64,000 nucleotides of DNA from an uncultured Bacteroides sp. (GTDB lineage: Bacteria; Bacteroidota; Bacteroidia; Bacteroidales; Bacteroidaceae). The DNA lies in contig USEY01000005.1 in the NCBI GenBank assembly GCA_900553815.1, positions 1 through 64,000 of the forward strand. Direction: 5' to 3'. Below are positions 33,563 to 41,825 of this stretch, piece after piece (positions within the stretch are counted from its first letter, which is position 1; each line of letters opens with the position of its first letter). A program made the translations under genes and the position numbers. The notes under the pieces are model-generated. The model had not been told where the DNA came from and ran no database searches. It saw nothing but the letters and a program-made list of their open reading frames with translations.

Positions 33563-35170
33563 TTAGTGATTGTCGAAGTTGAGCGTCTTGCCTTCTTCAC
33601 CCACCTCGTCGATGGCTTGCCCGTTGATTTTGATAGTCGAGACATTGCGCAGGCTTACTGTGGGCGAAGGAGTCTTGGTTGTGATGGTCAGCCGGTCGAT
33701 ATTGACCCCTTTGGCATGGCTGAGGACGGCTCCTTCGGTTGCGTCGGAGATGGTGATTCCGTTCAGGTTGATATTTTCGATGGGCATTTCCGGCAGTCCG
33801 TTGAAGAAGATGGCTCGTCCGGAGCCTTTGCAGGTGACGTCGTCGATGTAGATGTTGCGGAACACGGGTGTCTCTTCGCTCACGGGAGGCACGTCGTCCT
33901 TAGCCGAGGCTCCTCCGTAGAAGAGGTCGAAGAGTATGGGTTCTCCGGGGATGTTTATCATGTTCACCTTATTTATATGTATGTTTTCCACGATGCCGCC
34001 ACGTCCGCGTGTGCTCTTGAAGCGGAGTCCGACGTCCGTGCCGAGGAAGGTGCAGTTGTCCACGAAGATGTTCTTCACACCGCCGGACATCTCGCTGCCG
34101 ACGACGAATCCTCCGTGTCCGTGCAGGACGGTGTTGTTGCGCACGATGACGTTTTGCGTCGGTATGCCGCGTTTGCGTCCTTCTTCATTTTTGCCCGATT
34201 TGATGCAGATGGCGTCGTCTCCGGCGTCGAAGGTGGAGTTGAGCACGAGGACGTTGGTGCATGATTCGATGTCAAGGGCGTCGCCGTTTTGTGAATACCA
34301 GGGGTTGGAGACGCTGATATTATTGACCGTCAGGTGTTCGCACATCATCGGGTGCAGGCACCAACTGGGGGAGTTCTTGAATGTCACGCCTTCGAGAAGC
34401 ACTGTCCGGCACTCGGAGAAGCTCAGGAGCACGGGACGGAGGAAGTCGCGTATGGATTCCCATCCCGGGTGGTTGTCGGCATTGACGATTTCACTATCGG
34501 GCACATTGAAGTCTTTTGTCACGGTGGCCCCGTCGAGTGCGCCCTGGCTGGGATACCACACGTCGCCCTTCTCGTTGGTCACGCCTCCGGATGCCAGGAG
34601 CTTCTTCCATTGTCCTTCGGTGAGTTTGCTTTTCTTCACCGGACGCCATGTGTCACCGTTGCCGTCGATGGTGCCGTGGCCGGTGATGGCGATGTTTTCC
34701 GCATTCCGTGCGAAGATGGGTGACTGGCAGCGCATCGTGCTCAGTCCTTCAAAGGATGTGGAGATGATGGGATAGAGCGAATGGTCGGCAGAGAAAAGCA
34801 CCAGTGCGTTGTATTCCAAGTGCAGGTTGACATTGCTTAGAAGTTCGATTGGACCGGTCAGCCAGAGTCCGGCGGGGACGATGACCTTGCCTCCGCCTTT
34901 TTCATGCACTTGCCGGATGGCTTTGTTGATAGCTTCGGTATTGAGGGTTATGCCGTCAGGTTTGGCTCCGAAGTCGACGATTGAAACTTCATAGGCGGGA
35001 AACGCCGGTTGTCTCACTTTGTCCATCTCAAACGGAAGGTTGGCATACGTGTCTTCGCTGATGATGGAAACGGTTGCAGATTCTTGGTTGGCAGTAGGTG
35101 TGGACTGGCATGACGTAAATAAGGCCAAGCCCATGGCCATAACAAAGGCTTTAGTCAGATGTGTGTTCAT
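33563..35170 (-). CDS. Glycoside hydrolase family 28 (polygalacturonase-like) lipoprotein
   Basis: 535 residues. The lipobox LFTSCQS near residue 20 marks it as a lipoprotein. The right-handed beta-helix carries the GH28 catalytic pattern: NGDALDIE, DAGDDAICIKSG (paired Asp), HGHGGFVVGSEM (catalytic-region His) and GLRFKSTRGRGG (the RxK substrate pair). It cuts alpha-1,4 galacturonide or related uronic-acid linkages in pectins. It is first in an operon with DUF4861 and GH43 genes. No SusC/SusD, sensor or sigma/anti-sigma gene lies within it. Confidence 0.93.
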   Translation of the reverse strand: MNTHLTKAFVMAMGLALFTSCQSTPTANQESATVSIISEDTYANLPFEMDKVRQPAFPAYEVSIVDFGAKPDGITLNTEAINKAIRQVHEKGGGKVIVPAGLWLTGPIELLSNVNLHLEYNALVLFSADHSLYPIISTSFEGLSTMRCQSPIFARNAENIAITGHGTIDGNGDTWRPVKKSKLTEGQWKKLLASGGVTNEKGDVWYPSQGALDGATVTKDFNVPDSEIVNADNHPGWESIRDFLRPVLLSFSECRTVLLEGVTFKNSPSWCLHPMMCEHLTVNNISVSNPWYSQNGDALDIESCTNVLVLNSTFDAGDDAICIKSGKNEEGRKRGIPTQNVIVRNNTVLHGHGGFVVGSEMSGGVKNIFVDNCTFLGTDVGLRFKSTRGRGGIVENIHINKVNMINIPGEPILFDLFYGGASAKDDVPPVSEETPVFRNIYIDDVTCKGSGRAIFFNGLPEMPIENINLNGITISDATEGAVLSHAKGVNIDRLTITTKTPSPTVSLRNVSTIKINGQAIDEVGEEGKTLNFDNH

Positions 35171-35284
35171 TTGATGTTGGTTATTAGTAGGATAAATATT
35201 GTCGGGACAAAGATAACATATATTCGCTTTTCAAAAGAGGAATAGGCAACAAAATAGCATCAATTTTGCCTTTTCAGGCAAAGT

Positions 35285-35319
35285 TTTGCTGTTATTATTA
35301 AGATTTCGTCGTATCTTTG
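35285..35319 (+). promoter_or_regulatory. Promoter of fabI
   Basis: TTTG at 35285-35288 and TATCTTTG at 35312-35319, 26 bp before the fabI start. The spacing of 23 is slightly long. A CAAAGATA box (minus-strand TATCTTTG, 35208-35215) is the probable -7 of the divergent GH28 operon. Confidence 0.55.
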
Positions 35320-35344
35320 CGCTGAATTAATCAAATATCGACTT

Positions 35345-36202
35345 ATGAGTTACAACTTATTGAAAGGAAAAAGAGGTATTATCTTTGGTGCTCTCAATGA
35401 GCAATCAATCGCTTGGAAAGTAGCAGAACGGGCTGTTGAAGAGGGTGCAACGATTACCTTATCGAATACACCCGTAGCTGTGCGTATGGGACAAGTTTCA
35501 GCTTTGTCTGAGAAGCTCCATTGTGAAGTTATTCCGGCAGATGCAACCAGTGTGGAAGATCTGGAAAATGTGTTTAAGCGTTCGGTAGAAATCTTGGGTG
35601 GTAAAATAGACTTTGTGCTCCACTCCATCGGTATGTCTCCCAACGTGCGCAAGAAACGCACTTATGATGATTTGGACTACAACATGCTTTCAACTACACT
35701 CGACATCTCGGCCATCTCTTTCCATAAGATGCTGCAAGTGGCCAAAAAGCAAGAGGCCATCGCGGATGAGGGTTCCGTCATTGCATTGAGCTATGTGGCT
35801 GCGCAACGCACATTCTATGGCTACAATGACATGGCTGACGCAAAGGCTTTGTTGGAGTCTATAGCTCGTAGTTTCGGATATATTTATGGTCGTGAAAGCC
35901 GTGTGCGCGTGAATACGATTTCCCAGTCACCGACCATGACTACGGCCGGTTCAGGTGTGAAGGGCATGGATAAGCTCTTTGACTTTGCAAACCGCATGTC
36001 GCCTCTGGGTAATGCTTCTGCTGCTGAATGTGCGGATTACTGCATCGTGATGTTCTCCGATCTGACCAAGAAGGTGACCATGCAAAACCTCTATCATGAC
36101 GGAGGCTTCTCCAGTGTCGGCATGAGTTTGCGTGCTATGGCGACTTATGAGAAGGGACTCGATGAGTATAAAGATGAACACGGAAAGATTATCTACGGAT
36201 AA
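35345..36202 (+). CDS. fabI: Enoyl-[acyl-carrier-protein] reductase (NADH), FabI
   Basis: 285 residues. The N-terminal LLKGKRGIIFGALNEQSIAWKVAERAVEEGA is the FabI dinucleotide-binding signature. The catalytic Tyr-x6-Lys is in FYGYNDMADAKALLE. LHSIGMSPN, RVNTISQSPTMTTAGSGVKGMDK and DGGFSSVGMSL complete the family pattern. It reduces enoyl-ACP in each round of fatty acid elongation in the cytoplasm and is the usual triclosan target. Length is slightly above that of E. coli FabI (262). The TAA is followed by the terminator at 36219. Confidence 0.95.
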   Translation: MSYNLLKGKRGIIFGALNEQSIAWKVAERAVEEGATITLSNTPVAVRMGQVSALSEKLHCEVIPADATSVEDLENVFKRSVEILGGKIDFVLHSIGMSPNVRKKRTYDDLDYNMLSTTLDISAISFHKMLQVAKKQEAIADEGSVIALSYVAAQRTFYGYNDMADAKALLESIARSFGYIYGRESRVRVNTISQSPTMTTAGSGVKGMDKLFDFANRMSPLGNASAAECADYCIVMFSDLTKKVTMQNLYHDGGFSSVGMSLRAMATYEKGLDEYKDEHGKIIYG

Positions 36203-36218
36203 ATTCTCTGTATAACAA

Positions 36219-36264
36219 GAAGGAGCGTAGGCCGTATAGTTCTTGCGGGCTGCGTTCCTTTTTT
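36219..36264 (+). terminator. Intrinsic terminator after fabI
   Basis: AGGAGCGTAGGCC (from 36221) pairs with GGGCTGCGTTCCT (36247-36259) through several G-U pairs, followed by TTTTTT. It lies just before the methylase start. Confidence 0.6.
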
Positions 36265-36281
36265 CTATTTCAAAACGCTGT

Positions 36282-36986
36282 ATGGAAACTGCTCTCTATC
36301 TACTTCCTGTTACGTTGGGAGACACTCCCATTGATTCTGTCTTGCCTGCTTATAATTGTCGTATCATTCGTGAGATAAAGCATTTCATCGTCGAAGATGT
36401 CCGTTCTGCACGTCGTTTTCTCAAAAAGGTGGATTCTGCGATTGACATAGACACGTTGTCATTCTATCCGCTCAACAAGCATACATCTGCCGAGGCTATT
36501 TCCGGTTATCTTAAGCCGTTGGAAGGCGGCATGGCTATGGGGGTCATTTCTGAAGCTGGTTGTCCTGCAGTGGCTGATCCGGGAGCAGATGTGGTGGCTA
36601 TCGCACAACGGAAAGGATTGAAAGTCGTTCCTTTGGTCGGTCCTTCGTCTATCATTCTCTCTGTTATGGGGTCCGGCTTCAATGGGCAAAGTTTTGCTTT
36701 TCATGGCTATTTACCTATCGAGGCCGGGGAGCGTGCCAAAACATTAAAACTGTTGGAACAACGTGTTTATTCTGAGAATCAGACTCAGCTTTTTATCGAG
36801 ACGCCTTATCGTAACCACAAAATGCTTGATGATATTCTGAAGACTTGTCGTCCGCAGACCAAACTATGCATCGCGGCCAACCTGACGTGTGAAGATGAAT
36901 ACATTAAAACACGTAGCATAAAGGACTGGAAAGGCAATATTCCGGAGCTCTCAAAAATCCCTTGCATATTTTTACTGTATAAATAA
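36282..36986 (+). CDS. Tetrapyrrole-methylase-fold SAM-dependent methyltransferase (RsmI-like)
   Basis: 234 residues from the ATG at 36282 (METALYLLPVTLGDTP). The fold marks include GVISEAGCPAVADPGADVVAIAQRKGLKVVPLVGPSSIILSVMGSGFNGQSFAFHGYLPI, which is close to the RsmI pattern (16S rRNA C1402 2'-O-methylation) and includes the GPSS block. Bacteroidetes carry such RsmI-like copies; it lacks the longest C-terminal domain of RsmI. An rRNA methyltransferase role is likely. It follows the fabI terminator, so it probably has its own promoter. Confidence 0.82.
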   Translation: METALYLLPVTLGDTPIDSVLPAYNCRIIREIKHFIVEDVRSARRFLKKVDSAIDIDTLSFYPLNKHTSAEAISGYLKPLEGGMAMGVISEAGCPAVADPGADVVAIAQRKGLKVVPLVGPSSIILSVMGSGFNGQSFAFHGYLPIEAGERAKTLKLLEQRVYSENQTQLFIETPYRNHKMLDDILKTCRPQTKLCIAANLTCEDEYIKTRSIKDWKGNIPELSKIPCIFLLYK

Positions 36987-36996
36987 TATTATTGTC

Positions 36997-37338
36997 ATGA
37001 GAGAACTAATTACTTATCTGATTTTAGCTCTTGTCGGATTTTACGTGTTTCCTATGTTTTGCAGCGCGGAGACCGTAGCTTGGTTGTTCCCGGCCATTGT
37101 AAATCCCATTATTTGCTTTGTTTGCTCTTATTCTTATGGAGTCGTGCGCCCTTATGGTTGGTGGTTTCCGCTTGCCATTACTGTTCTTTTTGTCCCGGCT
37201 TTATTTATCTATTACCAACCGTCAGACTGGTATTATGTTGTCGGTTATGCTGGTGTTTCTTTTATAGCATCAGCTATCGGATGGTATATTGCTAAAAAAA
37301 GAGAGGAAGAAAGAAAAAAAAGGAGAGGACAGGCTTGA
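36997..37338 (+). CDS. Small integral membrane protein
   Basis: 113 residues with four hydrophobic segments (ITYLILALVGFYVFPMF, AWLFPAIVNPIICFVCSY, WWFPLAITVLFVPALFIYY, YYVVGYAGVSFIASAIGWYI) and a short basic C-terminus (KKREEERKKRRGQA). No family is recognised and no catalytic residues stand out. It follows the methylase by 10 bp and could be co-transcribed with it. Its last bases overlap the tRNA promoter. Confidence 0.7.
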   Translation: MRELITYLILALVGFYVFPMFCSAETVAWLFPAIVNPIICFVCSYSYGVVRPYGWWFPLAITVLFVPALFIYYQPSDWYYVVGYAGVSFIASAIGWYIAKKREEERKKRRGQA

Positions 37339-37364
37339 TACTTTCAGGAATATGCGTATCTTTG
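37335..37364 (+). promoter_or_regulatory. Promoter of the tRNA-Ala gene
   Basis: TTG at 37335-37337 and TATCTTTG at 37357-37364 are 19 bp apart, an exact Bacteroidetes arrangement, 17 bp before the tRNA start. Confidence 0.75.
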
Positions 37365-37381
37365 CACCGCAAAATAAAGCT

Positions 37382-37455
37382 GGGGCGTTAGCTCATCTGG
37401 CTAGAGCGTAACACTGGCAGTGTTAAGGTGATCGGTTCGAGTCCGATACGCTCCA
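37382..37455 (+). tRNA. tRNA-Ala (anticodon GGC)
   Basis: A full cloverleaf of 74 nt. The acceptor GGGGCGT pairs with ACGCTCC and includes the G3-U70 wobble that is the alanine identity mark. The anticodon stem TAACA/TGTTA encloses the loop CTGGCAG with anticodon GGC. The T-loop is TTCGAGT. CCA is not encoded: CGG follows the discriminator A. It has its own promoter upstream and terminator downstream. Confidence 0.93.
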
Positions 37456-37467
37456 CGGTATAATGAG

Positions 37468-37504
37468 AAGTAGGATACACAAGTGTGTATCCTACTTTTT
37501 TTAT
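37468..37504 (+). terminator. Intrinsic terminator after tRNA-Ala
   Basis: GTAGGATACACA and TGTGTATCCTAC form a perfect stem with a small loop, followed by TTTTTTT (from 37495). It sits directly after the tRNA. Confidence 0.9.
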
Positions 37505-37543
37505 TTGTACGCTTCAGTCTAACAGGGCACAATACCAACAAAT

Positions 37544-37570
37544 AAAGCCGCCTCAAAAAGAGACGGCTTT
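37544..37570 (-). terminator. Intrinsic terminator of tRNA-Trp (minus strand)
   Basis: On the minus strand AAAGCCGTCTC pairs with GAGGCGGCTTT (one wobble) around a TTTTT loop, followed by ATTTGTTGG. It lies 11 bp after the tRNA-Trp 3' end. Confidence 0.7.
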
Positions 37571-37580
37571 GTCAAATCTG

Positions 37581-37653
37581 CACGGGAAGAGAGGCTCGAA
37601 CTCCCGACACTCGGTTTTGGAGACCGATGCTCTACCAACTGAGCTATTCCCGT
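37581..37653 (-). tRNA. tRNA-Trp (anticodon CCA)
   Basis: A 73-nt cloverleaf on the minus strand. The acceptor ACGGGAA pairs with TTCCCGT and the discriminator is G. The anticodon stem TCGGT/ACCGA encloses CTCCAAA with anticodon CCA, and the T-loop is TTCGAGC. CCA is not encoded. The D-arm is GCTC/GAGC with loop AGTTGGTA. Confidence 0.93.
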
Positions 37654-37739
37654 GTTTGCGGCTGCAAAGGTAATGGAAAGTTTTGGTTTTGCAAGCTTTT
37701 CTGCCAAATTATTTTCAACAGACACCGGCTACTGAACCA

Positions 37740-38342
37740 TCATAGCATTTGTAAGTCTTGATACATAAGCCGGTAGGCATTTGCTTTTTTCTCCAGTGCC
37801 AACGGATAGGCACGCGATGAAGAAGGCATGCGATAAAGCCTCATAGGACGTTGACCATACAAGAACTCAACATAATCGCCTACTTTTGGAGGAGTCAGGG
37901 CGAACCTCTTACACAAAGTCTCGGTTGCCTTCTCACCGGTAGTAACGATGGCATGACATTGCGGAATCTTGTCGAGCAATGCTTGTATATCGGTAGGCTC
38001 GACCACTTCCAGAAACTTATCGGAAGCATTGTCCTGCAAACGACGTACAGCCGTGGCAGTGTCGAACAGGGCAATGCCTTTCTCTTGAAGGAATTCAACC
38101 AGACACTCTTTACAGAAACGCTTTCCCGAACGGTCAACAAAATGCTCCTTGTCGTTGAAGAACAACAAACCAACGATGCGCCACATGTCGTTATTCCAAT
38201 TAGGATAATAGAACTCCATGCTCCAACGCTTGCGCTGCGGCGGGAAGCTTCCCAACATCAACAGGCGGGCGTTGGATGGCAAAAATGGTTCCAACGGATG
38301 CTTTTCTACCTCTATCGGGGTGCTTTGTAAAGAGGACTCCAT
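37740..38342 (-). CDS. Uracil-DNA glycosylase superfamily protein
   Basis: 200 residues. LLMLGSFPPQRKRWSMEFYYPNWNNDMWRIVGLLF carries the LGSFPP and Y/N pocket residues seen in Mug/UDG-fold proteins, ALFDTATAVRRLQDNASD follows, and the C-terminal MPSSSRAYPL is a SPS(S/A)-type DNA-contact loop. Proteins of this group probably excise uracil or related bases from DNA; the catalytic residue is not certain by eye. It is transcribed 12 bp after the gene at 38355 on the same strand. Confidence 0.78.
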   Translation of the reverse strand: MESSLQSTPIEVEKHPLEPFLPSNARLLMLGSFPPQRKRWSMEFYYPNWNNDMWRIVGLLFFNDKEHFVDRSGKRFCKECLVEFLQEKGIALFDTATAVRRLQDNASDKFLEVVEPTDIQALLDKIPQCHAIVTTGEKATETLCKRFALTPPKVGDYVEFLYGQRPMRLYRMPSSSRAYPLALEKKANAYRLMYQDLQML

Positions 38343-38354
38343 AGATAAATATCC

Positions 38355-38981
38355 TTATTTGCTTGCTTCGTCTTTGCGCTTAGGCTCTTTCTTGGCCAAC
38401 ATCACCACGTTGTAGACGTACTCCGTCATCCACTGTTCAGAATATCCCAAACGCTCCTTGTACTGGCGTACGGCAGCTGCCGTCTTATGAACATCGTCTT
38501 TCTTCCATACGGTACGGGTGCAGACTTCGTGTACCGTCTTTTCAGTCATGGCACGAAGAGCACCTTTAAAGATAGAAGGCATGCGGAATTTCCACTGCAT
38601 CAGATTACCCATCAGCATCATCAAGTCATTGGAGAAACCCTGATACATGAACAGGTAAGCCTGTACATCGTTCTGCGTACGACAATGTTTCTTTACCGAT
38701 GAATCTATTTCTTTAAAGAAGTTTTCACTCAAACCGTAGTCCTGCATCAGCATTTTACGGGATGCGGTTTTCTCAGCCTGACCCAAGCGACCACCCTGGG
38801 TAGGAATCTTAAACAGACGTTTGAAATTAGCCACATCGGGCACAAAGCGTATATTGGTGATACCCAGATTGGCGGCAATCACCGACTGAAAATAGACACG
38901 TGTCAGCGAAACGAAGTCTTCCACATTTTTGGACGATACGGTTTCCGTATTCTTTTTGAATAGTTTACCAAATATTCCCAT
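38355..38981 (-). CDS. Uncharacterised cytoplasmic helical protein, 208 residues
   Basis: The protein has no signal peptide or membrane segment and is predicted mostly helical, with a basic C-terminus (AKKEPKRKDEASK). It contains NLGITNIRFVPDVANFKRLFKIPTQGG and a long helix with FMYQGFSNDLMMLMGNLMQW. I do not recognise the family. It precedes the UDG-like gene by 12 bp on the same strand. Start at 38981 gives MGIFGKLFKKN, preceded by a typical AT-rich leader. Confidence 0.7.
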   Translation of the reverse strand: MGIFGKLFKKNTETVSSKNVEDFVSLTRVYFQSVIAANLGITNIRFVPDVANFKRLFKIPTQGGRLGQAEKTASRKMLMQDYGLSENFFKEIDSSVKKHCRTQNDVQAYLFMYQGFSNDLMMLMGNLMQWKFRMPSIFKGALRAMTEKTVHEVCTRTVWKKDDVHKTAAAVRQYKERLGYSEQWMTEYVYNVVMLAKKEPKRKDEASK

Positions 38982-39110
38982 GATTGATATTATTGTTTTC
39001 TATATTAACTTTCTAAGGCATTGCAAAAGTAAACAAATTGTTGTTATGCACCAACTATGCTCGATTCATTCTTCTGCAATCAAAAAACGCCCGGGCTTAG
39101 GACTGGCCGT

Positions 39111-40520
39111 CTATTGTTTTCCGCCTTCTTCGGACCAACACTCCAAATCGGCTTCTATCTCCGGGAGCTGTTTCTTGCAAAAGACCGGGTCTTTAATGCC
39201 CCGGCGCTTCTGTGCCAGGTAATCATCGAGTAACCGAAAAGCGTATTTACCAAGCAAACTGATGGCAATAAGATTGAAAAGTGCCATCAGTCCCATGGTA
39301 ATATCGGCCAATCCCCAAGCCACCTCCAAGGAAGCGACAGCACCAAACATGACCATACCTCCTACCAGCAACCGATAGACAACCAGCACCCATTTGCTGC
39401 GACTGAAATAGCGGATATTGGCCTCACCGTAATAATAGTTGCCCAGAATACTGCTAAATGCAAAAAAGAAAAGGGCAACCGCAACAAATACATTTCCCCA
39501 CTGGCCAATTTCGTGTGTCAGTGCCAGCTGGGTTAGCTGTACTCCATTGGTCTCTCCATTGATAGATACCCCGCTGAAGAGAATAATAAAAGCCGTGCAG
39601 GTGCAGATAAGCAAGGTATCGGTAAATACGCCTAAAGCCTGAATCAGTCCTTGCTTGACAGGATGAGTGACATGAGCCGTAGCTGCCACATTGGGAGCAG
39701 AACCCATACCGGCCTCGTTGCTGAACAATCCGCGTTTAATGCCTTGCATCAAAGCAGCACCCACACTGCCTCCCAAAGCCTGTTCCCAACCAAATGCATG
39801 GGAAACAATAAGACGGATGACGGCCGGAACCTCCGTAATGTTCAATGCCACAATGAACAAGGCCAGCAATACGTAGCCCAGTGCCATGACCGGTACAAGA
39901 ATACTGCTGACACGTGCAATGCGCTGCACACCTCCAAAGATGATGAGAATGGTACTCACCGTAATGACCAGCCCCACCACAGTGTGTTCCCAACCAAAAG
40001 CATGCTCGAAAGCAGCACAGATGGTATTGCTCTGCACCGAATTGAAGGCAAAACCGAAGGTTATAGTAATGAGAACTGCAAACAGGGTACCCATCCAAGG
40101 CTGCTTAAGTCCCTTGCGCATATAATAAGCCGGACCACCGACGTAGGAATCTTTACCATGAGTCTTGTACAACTGCGCCAAAGTAGACTCGACAAACGAA
40201 CTTGCCGCACCCAGCAGAGCCATGAGCCACATCCAGAAAACGGCTCCCGGCCCGCCAACTGCAATAGCGGTGGCTACACCGGCCAGATTACCTGTCCCCA
40301 CGCGACTGGCTATAGATATGGCAAATGCCTGAAAAGAAGAAATATGCTTCTCGCCGTTTTCGGGCTTACCAGCCGACTCACCCAAAAGACGAACCATCTC
40401 CCCGAACATGCGTATCTGTACAAATTTCGTCTTCAGGCTAAACCACAACGCGCAACATAGAAGAAGCGCCAAAAGAATATAAGTCCAAAGCAAATCGTTG
40501 ATGAAGTTAATGACAGTCAT
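39111..40520 (-). CDS. Sodium:alanine symporter (AGCS family)
   Basis: 469 residues with about 11 hydrophobic segments. Family blocks include FQAFAISIASRVGTGNLAGVATAIAVGGPGAVFWMWLMALLGAASSFVESTLAQLYK, YVGGPAYYMRKGLKQPW, NEAGMGSAPNVAATAHVTHPVKQG and SSILGNYYYGEANIRYF. These transporters import alanine or glycine with Na+ across the inner membrane. Start at 40520 (MTVINFINDLLW). No riboswitch was seen upstream. Confidence 0.93.
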   Translation of the reverse strand: MTVINFINDLLWTYILLALLLCCALWFSLKTKFVQIRMFGEMVRLLGESAGKPENGEKHISSFQAFAISIASRVGTGNLAGVATAIAVGGPGAVFWMWLMALLGAASSFVESTLAQLYKTHGKDSYVGGPAYYMRKGLKQPWMGTLFAVLITITFGFAFNSVQSNTICAAFEHAFGWEHTVVGLVITVSTILIIFGGVQRIARVSSILVPVMALGYVLLALFIVALNITEVPAVIRLIVSHAFGWEQALGGSVGAALMQGIKRGLFSNEAGMGSAPNVAATAHVTHPVKQGLIQALGVFTDTLLICTCTAFIILFSGVSINGETNGVQLTQLALTHEIGQWGNVFVAVALFFFAFSSILGNYYYGEANIRYFSRSKWVLVVYRLLVGGMVMFGAVASLEVAWGLADITMGLMALFNLIAISLLGKYAFRLLDDYLAQKRRGIKDPVFCKKQLPEIEADLECWSEEGGKQ

Positions 40521-40569
40521 GATGCTAAATGAAAAGGAGATTGAAGTGAAAAATATCTATGTTTCGCTG

Positions 40570-41211
40570 TTACTTGAGTTTGAAATGAAACTTATGGTCT
40601 TCAAACACAGCCTCAACAATGCCATAACGAATGAACTTGGCCAACAAATGCTGTGCTGCCGGTCGAGACAGATGCGCCAACCGGCAATAGCGGTTAAGCG
40701 ACAGACGGTCATTGTCTTGCAACAACTGGAGCAACAACCGTTCGCGTTCGGTAAACTCTATCAACTCACCTTCTTCACGCCCACTTTGCTGCCAGACCCG
40801 CAAGTGTACAGGAGTTGCCAATATGTTTTCATCTTTTATACGCAGATAAGCCAACCATTTGCCATCGTTGTCCTGAGCATATACAGGTTTTTCCGGGCTT
40901 TCCTCTATTTGGACAAGAAGCACTGTCTTGTTCTCTACCAGGTAGTTTTGCATGCTGCACTTCACCTGTGGCTTGCAATACATTTCAGCAGCCGCTTCAA
41001 TCATATATTGCTCTTCGGCCGACTGCACACCTGCTATTTTCCCATTATCCTTTACTCCAATCAACAACCGCCCTCCTTGCGTATTGGCAAAGGCTGATAA
41101 GGTTTTAGCAATCTTGCGCGCGTCTGAAATTTCAAATTTAAAATCTTGTTGCCAATGTTCGCCTTCGGCTATCAAAGCGTGTATGTAGTCTGTTTTTATC
41201 TGCACTTTCAT
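40570..41211 (-). CDS. AlbA/Schlafen-type putative DNA-binding protein with C-terminal HTH
   Basis: 213 residues from the start at 41211 (MKVQIKTDYIHALI). The N-terminal half is an AlbA_2/Schlafen-type domain (QQDFKFEISDARKIAKTLSAFANTQGGRLLIGVKDNGKIAGV), common in bacterial ATP- or nucleic-acid-binding regulators. The C-terminal 60 residues look like a winged HTH (LSLNRYCRLAHLSRPAAQHLLAKFIRYGIVEAV). It may regulate its neighbourhood; the target is unknown. The frame continues 106 codons upstream only as an overlap with the histone-like gene on the other strand. Confidence 0.82.
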   Translation of the reverse strand: MKVQIKTDYIHALIAEGEHWQQDFKFEISDARKIAKTLSAFANTQGGRLLIGVKDNGKIAGVQSAEEQYMIEAAAEMYCKPQVKCSMQNYLVENKTVLLVQIEESPEKPVYAQDNDGKWLAYLRIKDENILATPVHLRVWQQSGREEGELIEFTERERLLLQLLQDNDRLSLNRYCRLAHLSRPAAQHLLAKFIRYGIVEAVFEDHKFHFKLK

Positions 41212-41317
41212 GCCACAAAAGTAGACAAAAAACCTTAAATGCCACTTTTTTATATCAAATTCTCTTTTTTTACTCAAAAAAAATCTCATTTCCCTGCGTA
41301 TATTCCAAGAAAGAATG

Positions 41318-41325
41318 TATTTTTG
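41318..41325 (+). promoter_or_regulatory. -7 box of the histone H1-like gene
   Basis: TATTTTTG followed by CCAG, 35 bp before the ATG at 41360, matches TAnnTTTG. Confidence 0.5.
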
Positions 41326-41359
41326 CCAGACATTATTAACAAAGAAAAATAAAAGGGTT

Positions 41360-41533
41360 ATGAAAGAATTAATTGAAAAAGTTGCAGAACTGTATGCAGC
41401 GTTCGAAAAAGATGCAAAAGCACAGGTAGAAAATGGAAACAAAGCCGCTGGCACTCGTGCACGTAAAGCTTCTTTGGAGATTGAAAAGGCAATGAAGGCT
41501 TTCCGCAAGGCATCTTTAGAAGCTGCCAAATAA
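41360..41533 (+). CDS. Histone H1-like protein, 57 residues
   Basis: KELIEKVAELYAAFEKDAKAQVENGNKAAGTRARKASLEIEKAMKAFRKASLEAAK is an all-helical Lys/Ala-rich protein typical of the Bacteroidetes Hc1 (histone H1-like) group and is probably a nucleoid protein. Start at 41360, as the 15 upstream codons overlap the promoter. A perfect terminator follows at 41558. Its mass and charge fit an abundant chromatin protein. Confidence 0.85.
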   Translation: MKELIEKVAELYAAFEKDAKAQVENGNKAAGTRARKASLEIEKAMKAFRKASLEAAK

Positions 41534-41557
41534 TATTGCAGGCCGAAGTAAAAAAGG

Positions 41558-41599
41558 AAGAGCCACTCCTTGAAACGTCAAGGATGTGGCTCTTCTTTT
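41558..41599 (+). terminator. Intrinsic terminator after the histone H1-like gene
   Basis: AAGAGCCAC (41558-41566) and GTGGCTCTT (41586-41594) pair, with an inner TCCTTGA/TCAAGGA stem, followed by CTTTTA. The remaining gap to 41825 holds the promoter described next and nothing else seen. Confidence 0.8.
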
Positions 41600-41722
41600 A
41601 TGTAATATTCTCAGAAAATATAAGAGGGAAATAAGAAAGATGTCCCTCATCTTTCTATTCCACCACAACCATCTTATTTCCAATATTTTATCAACGTTAC
41701 CACTTAAAAGCAAATTTTCAGC

Positions 41723-41753
41723 TTGGTACTGCTGGCTGCTTTCACTATCTTTG
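41723..41753 (+). promoter_or_regulatory. Promoter of the radical SAM/TIGR03915 pair
   Basis: TTG at 41723-41725 and TATCTTTG at 41746-41753 are 20 bp apart, 73 bp before the radical SAM start. Confidence 0.7.
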
Positions 41754-41825
41754 CGCTGCAAGAAACTGCCTCACACTCTCTTTTTTCTAAACAAGAGCGA
41801 TGCAGAAACAAATTGAAATATCAGC

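Noticed and set aside
37382..37653. Integration (attachment) site at the tRNA genes
   Set aside because: No integrase or duplicated tRNA 3' end was seen near either tRNA.
41212..41529. Upstream extension of the AlbA-like gene by 106 codons
   Set aside because: It overlaps the histone H1-like gene on the other strand, and the conserved domain starts at the ATG at 41211.
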